Source of the DNA: a virus
Reading direction: 5' to 3' (one strand)
DNA: 64,000 nt
Virus record (IMG/VR): IMGVR_UViG_3300019487_000004
Coordinates: 64,001-128,000 of that record
Shown here one piece after another: positions 62,710 through 64,000 of the stretch. The notes beneath the pieces were generated by a model. The model saw nothing but the letters and a program-made list of their open reading frames with translations. It was not told the origin of the DNA and did no database searches. The translations under genes and the position numbers were made by a program. Positions within the stretch are counted from its first letter, which is position 1, and each line of letters opens with the position of its first letter.

Positions 62710-64000
62710 ACGCTGCCGCAACACCCGTCTATCGCGGAACCGCTGACGGTGCGCGTTGCGAGGATTGCCCATTCTCGTCGCTGGGCATGCCGAACAAGCC
62801 GGTGTTTTCGGAATTCGCCGAAGACCCGATGTGGCTCTACTGCGGCGAAGGGCCTGGCCGTACCGAGGTCATGCTGCGTCGGCCGTTCGTCGGACCGACG
62901 GGGCAAGTCGTCGAGCAGATCCTACACAAGATCGGACGTCCTCGTGCGCAGCTTGGCGTGCTCAACGCAACGTTGTGCATGCCGACGCCAAACTCGAACG
63001 AGCAGGATCGGCATCGCGCAGCCGAAGCGTGCAGGCCGCGGTTGATGCGCGAGCTGGCGCAGTTCCCCGGTAAGCCGATGCTGACGCTCGGCGCGGTTGC
63101 GGCGCGCTCGATCATTCCAAAGGAAGTGCTCGACGCGATTGATCCACCCGATACGCCGAAGGAGATCAAGAAGCAGCAGAAGCTCAAGCAGCAGCCGACG
63201 AAGAAAAACGAGCTAGCGAAGCAAAAGAAGATCGGCAAGCTCGCCGAGAAGCGGCTCAAGAAGATGCTGAGCCATCGGGCGAAGCAGCTCACCGCCGAGT
63301 ATCGAAAGGTCCGCCGTGCGAAGCCCGACAAGGCGTGGCTCATGCACGAGCTGTCACGCAATCAGGCGCGGATGGCGCTCAAGGCGAAGCGCGATGCGGT
63401 GCTCGAATACGATGTCTGGCTCAAGGAGCAGCAGTTCAAGAAGGAGGCCCGTGAGCAACAGAAGCGGCTCAACCCGAAGCCGAAGAAACCCAAGCCGATC
63501 AAGATCACGGACATCGTCGGCACGACGTTCCGCGTCGACGTCGACGGTTCCGGCGTTCGATGCGTCGTTCCCGCTATTCACCCAGCGGCATTACTTCGTG
63601 GAGGCGGCGCGTCCATCGGTGGCTCCCACACGCCCGACCTCGCGTTCATCAACATCATCTACGACGCGGTCAAGGTCGACTCGATCGCGCGTGGCAAGGA
63701 CATCTGGCTCAACTTCGACAACGTCGAGATCGAATGGGAGCACCAGGAACGCGCGGAGCGGCTCTTCCTCGACATCTTCCGCGAAGCGATGGAAGAGGGC
63801 GAGGTCGCGCTCGACTTAGAGACCTACGTCGACGAACCCGATCGCCACTCGGCGCTCATGGCCTACGTCGCGAAGATCCGCTCAATCGGCCTAGCAACGA
63901 GCAAGCGCGCCGTCTCGGTCTACTGGGACCTCTTGCCGGCGTGGTGCCACACCTACCTCAACATCCTCTTCAACTCGGTCATCCTGACCACGCACAACGG
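62706..64000 (+). CDS. Uracil-DNA glycosylase (family 4-like)/3'-5' exonuclease fusion, probable DNA polymerase start (partial)
   Basis: At least 431 residues; no stop before the window ends. Residues ~18-135 and ~285-300 form a family-4-like UDG: Cys18, Cys21, Cys91 and Cys109 match its Fe-S ligands, CGEGPGRTE is motif A, LGAVAARS follows, and IHPAALLRG is the catalytic-loop HP motif. Between them lies a ~140-residue Lys-rich helical insertion (137-285, e.g. KKQQKLKQQPTKKNELAKQK). VALDLETY (368-375) begins a DnaQ-like exonuclease. Probably fused to a family A polymerase outside the window. Likely repairs uracil during synthesis. Confidence 0.8.
   Translation, partial: MNAAATPVYRGTADGARCEDCPFSSLGMPNKPVFSEFAEDPMWLYCGEGPGRTEVMLRRPFVGPTGQVVEQILHKIGRPRAQLGVLNATLCMPTPNSNEQDRHRAAEACRPRLMRELAQFPGKPMLTLGAVAARSIIPKEVLDAIDPPDTPKEIKKQQKLKQQPTKKNELAKQKKIGKLAEKRLKKMLSHRAKQLTAEYRKVRRAKPDKAWLMHELSRNQARMALKAKRDAVLEYDVWLKEQQFKKEAREQQKRLNPKPKKPKPIKITDIVGTTFRVDVDGSGVRCVVPAIHPAALLRGGGASIGGSHTPDLAFINIIYDAVKVDSIARGKDIWLNFDNVEIEWEHQERAERLFLDIFREAMEEGEVALDLETYVDEPDRHSALMAYVAKIRSIGLATSKRAVSVYWDLLPAWCHTYLNILFNSVILTTHN

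Overview
The window looks like part of a large, gene-dense bacterial virus genome of high GC content. Almost every base is coding, genes average a few hundred bases, most neighbours overlap by 1-4 bases (ATGA, TAATG, GTGA), and most products are small and unrecognisable. There are no ribosomal, metabolic or housekeeping operons. The host cannot be named. The widespread TANNNT box 6-8 bases before start codons points to a host or a viral transcription system that makes leaderless mRNAs.

Layout. 0-6.8 kb (minus strand): two paralogous small structural-type proteins, a lysis-type group (peptidoglycan-binding Cys/His hydrolase, helical protein, lipoprotein-like protein, holin-like protein), a membrane-anchored peptidoglycan-binding-like protein, and a surface-sugar group (SEC-C methyltransferase, RmlB-like dehydratase, glycosyltransferase). 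6.8-14.9 kb: an array of repeat-rich fibre/spike genes. 14.9-24.8 kb: a membrane-anchored lytic transglycosylase, basic DNA-condensing-type proteins, beta-rich structural candidates and a 235-residue capsid candidate. 25-33 kb: a DTW-domain protein, then a dense set of small proteins that each carry one membrane segment at the C-terminus, plus a transglutaminase-like enzyme. 33-48.9 kb: mixed genes including a large coiled-coil protein, a J-domain protein, an AP2-domain DNA-binding protein, an M23 peptidase, two tRNA-like genes and a PTH2-like protein. 49-64 kb: a replication/recombination block with a P-loop helicase-like ATPase, SNF2 helicase, Cas4-type nuclease, Sak4-like RecA ATPase, a possible ssDNA-binding protein, and a uracil-DNA-glycosylase/exonuclease fusion that runs off the window. 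It also holds NADAR and DUF1643 proteins.

Main interpretation. About 25 proteins have a single membrane segment, and cell-wall enzymes of at least four families sit among them, several tethered to a membrane. No terminase, portal, tape-measure or sheath gene is visible. This fits a tailless virus with an internal membrane better than a tailed phage, but its size and replication block are more like those of tailed phages. No packaging ATPase of the FtsK/HerA type is in the window, so the assignment is a hypothesis.

Regulation. Fifteen genes, spread over the whole window and on both strands, carry a 22-bp bipartite element (TGWCAKCCCCAKCG, two bases, then a TA-starting hexamer). In 14 of them it ends 6-10 bases before the start codon. 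It looks like a virus-wide promoter/operator that controls leaderless transcripts and ties together the sugar, replication, DNA-repair and structural genes.
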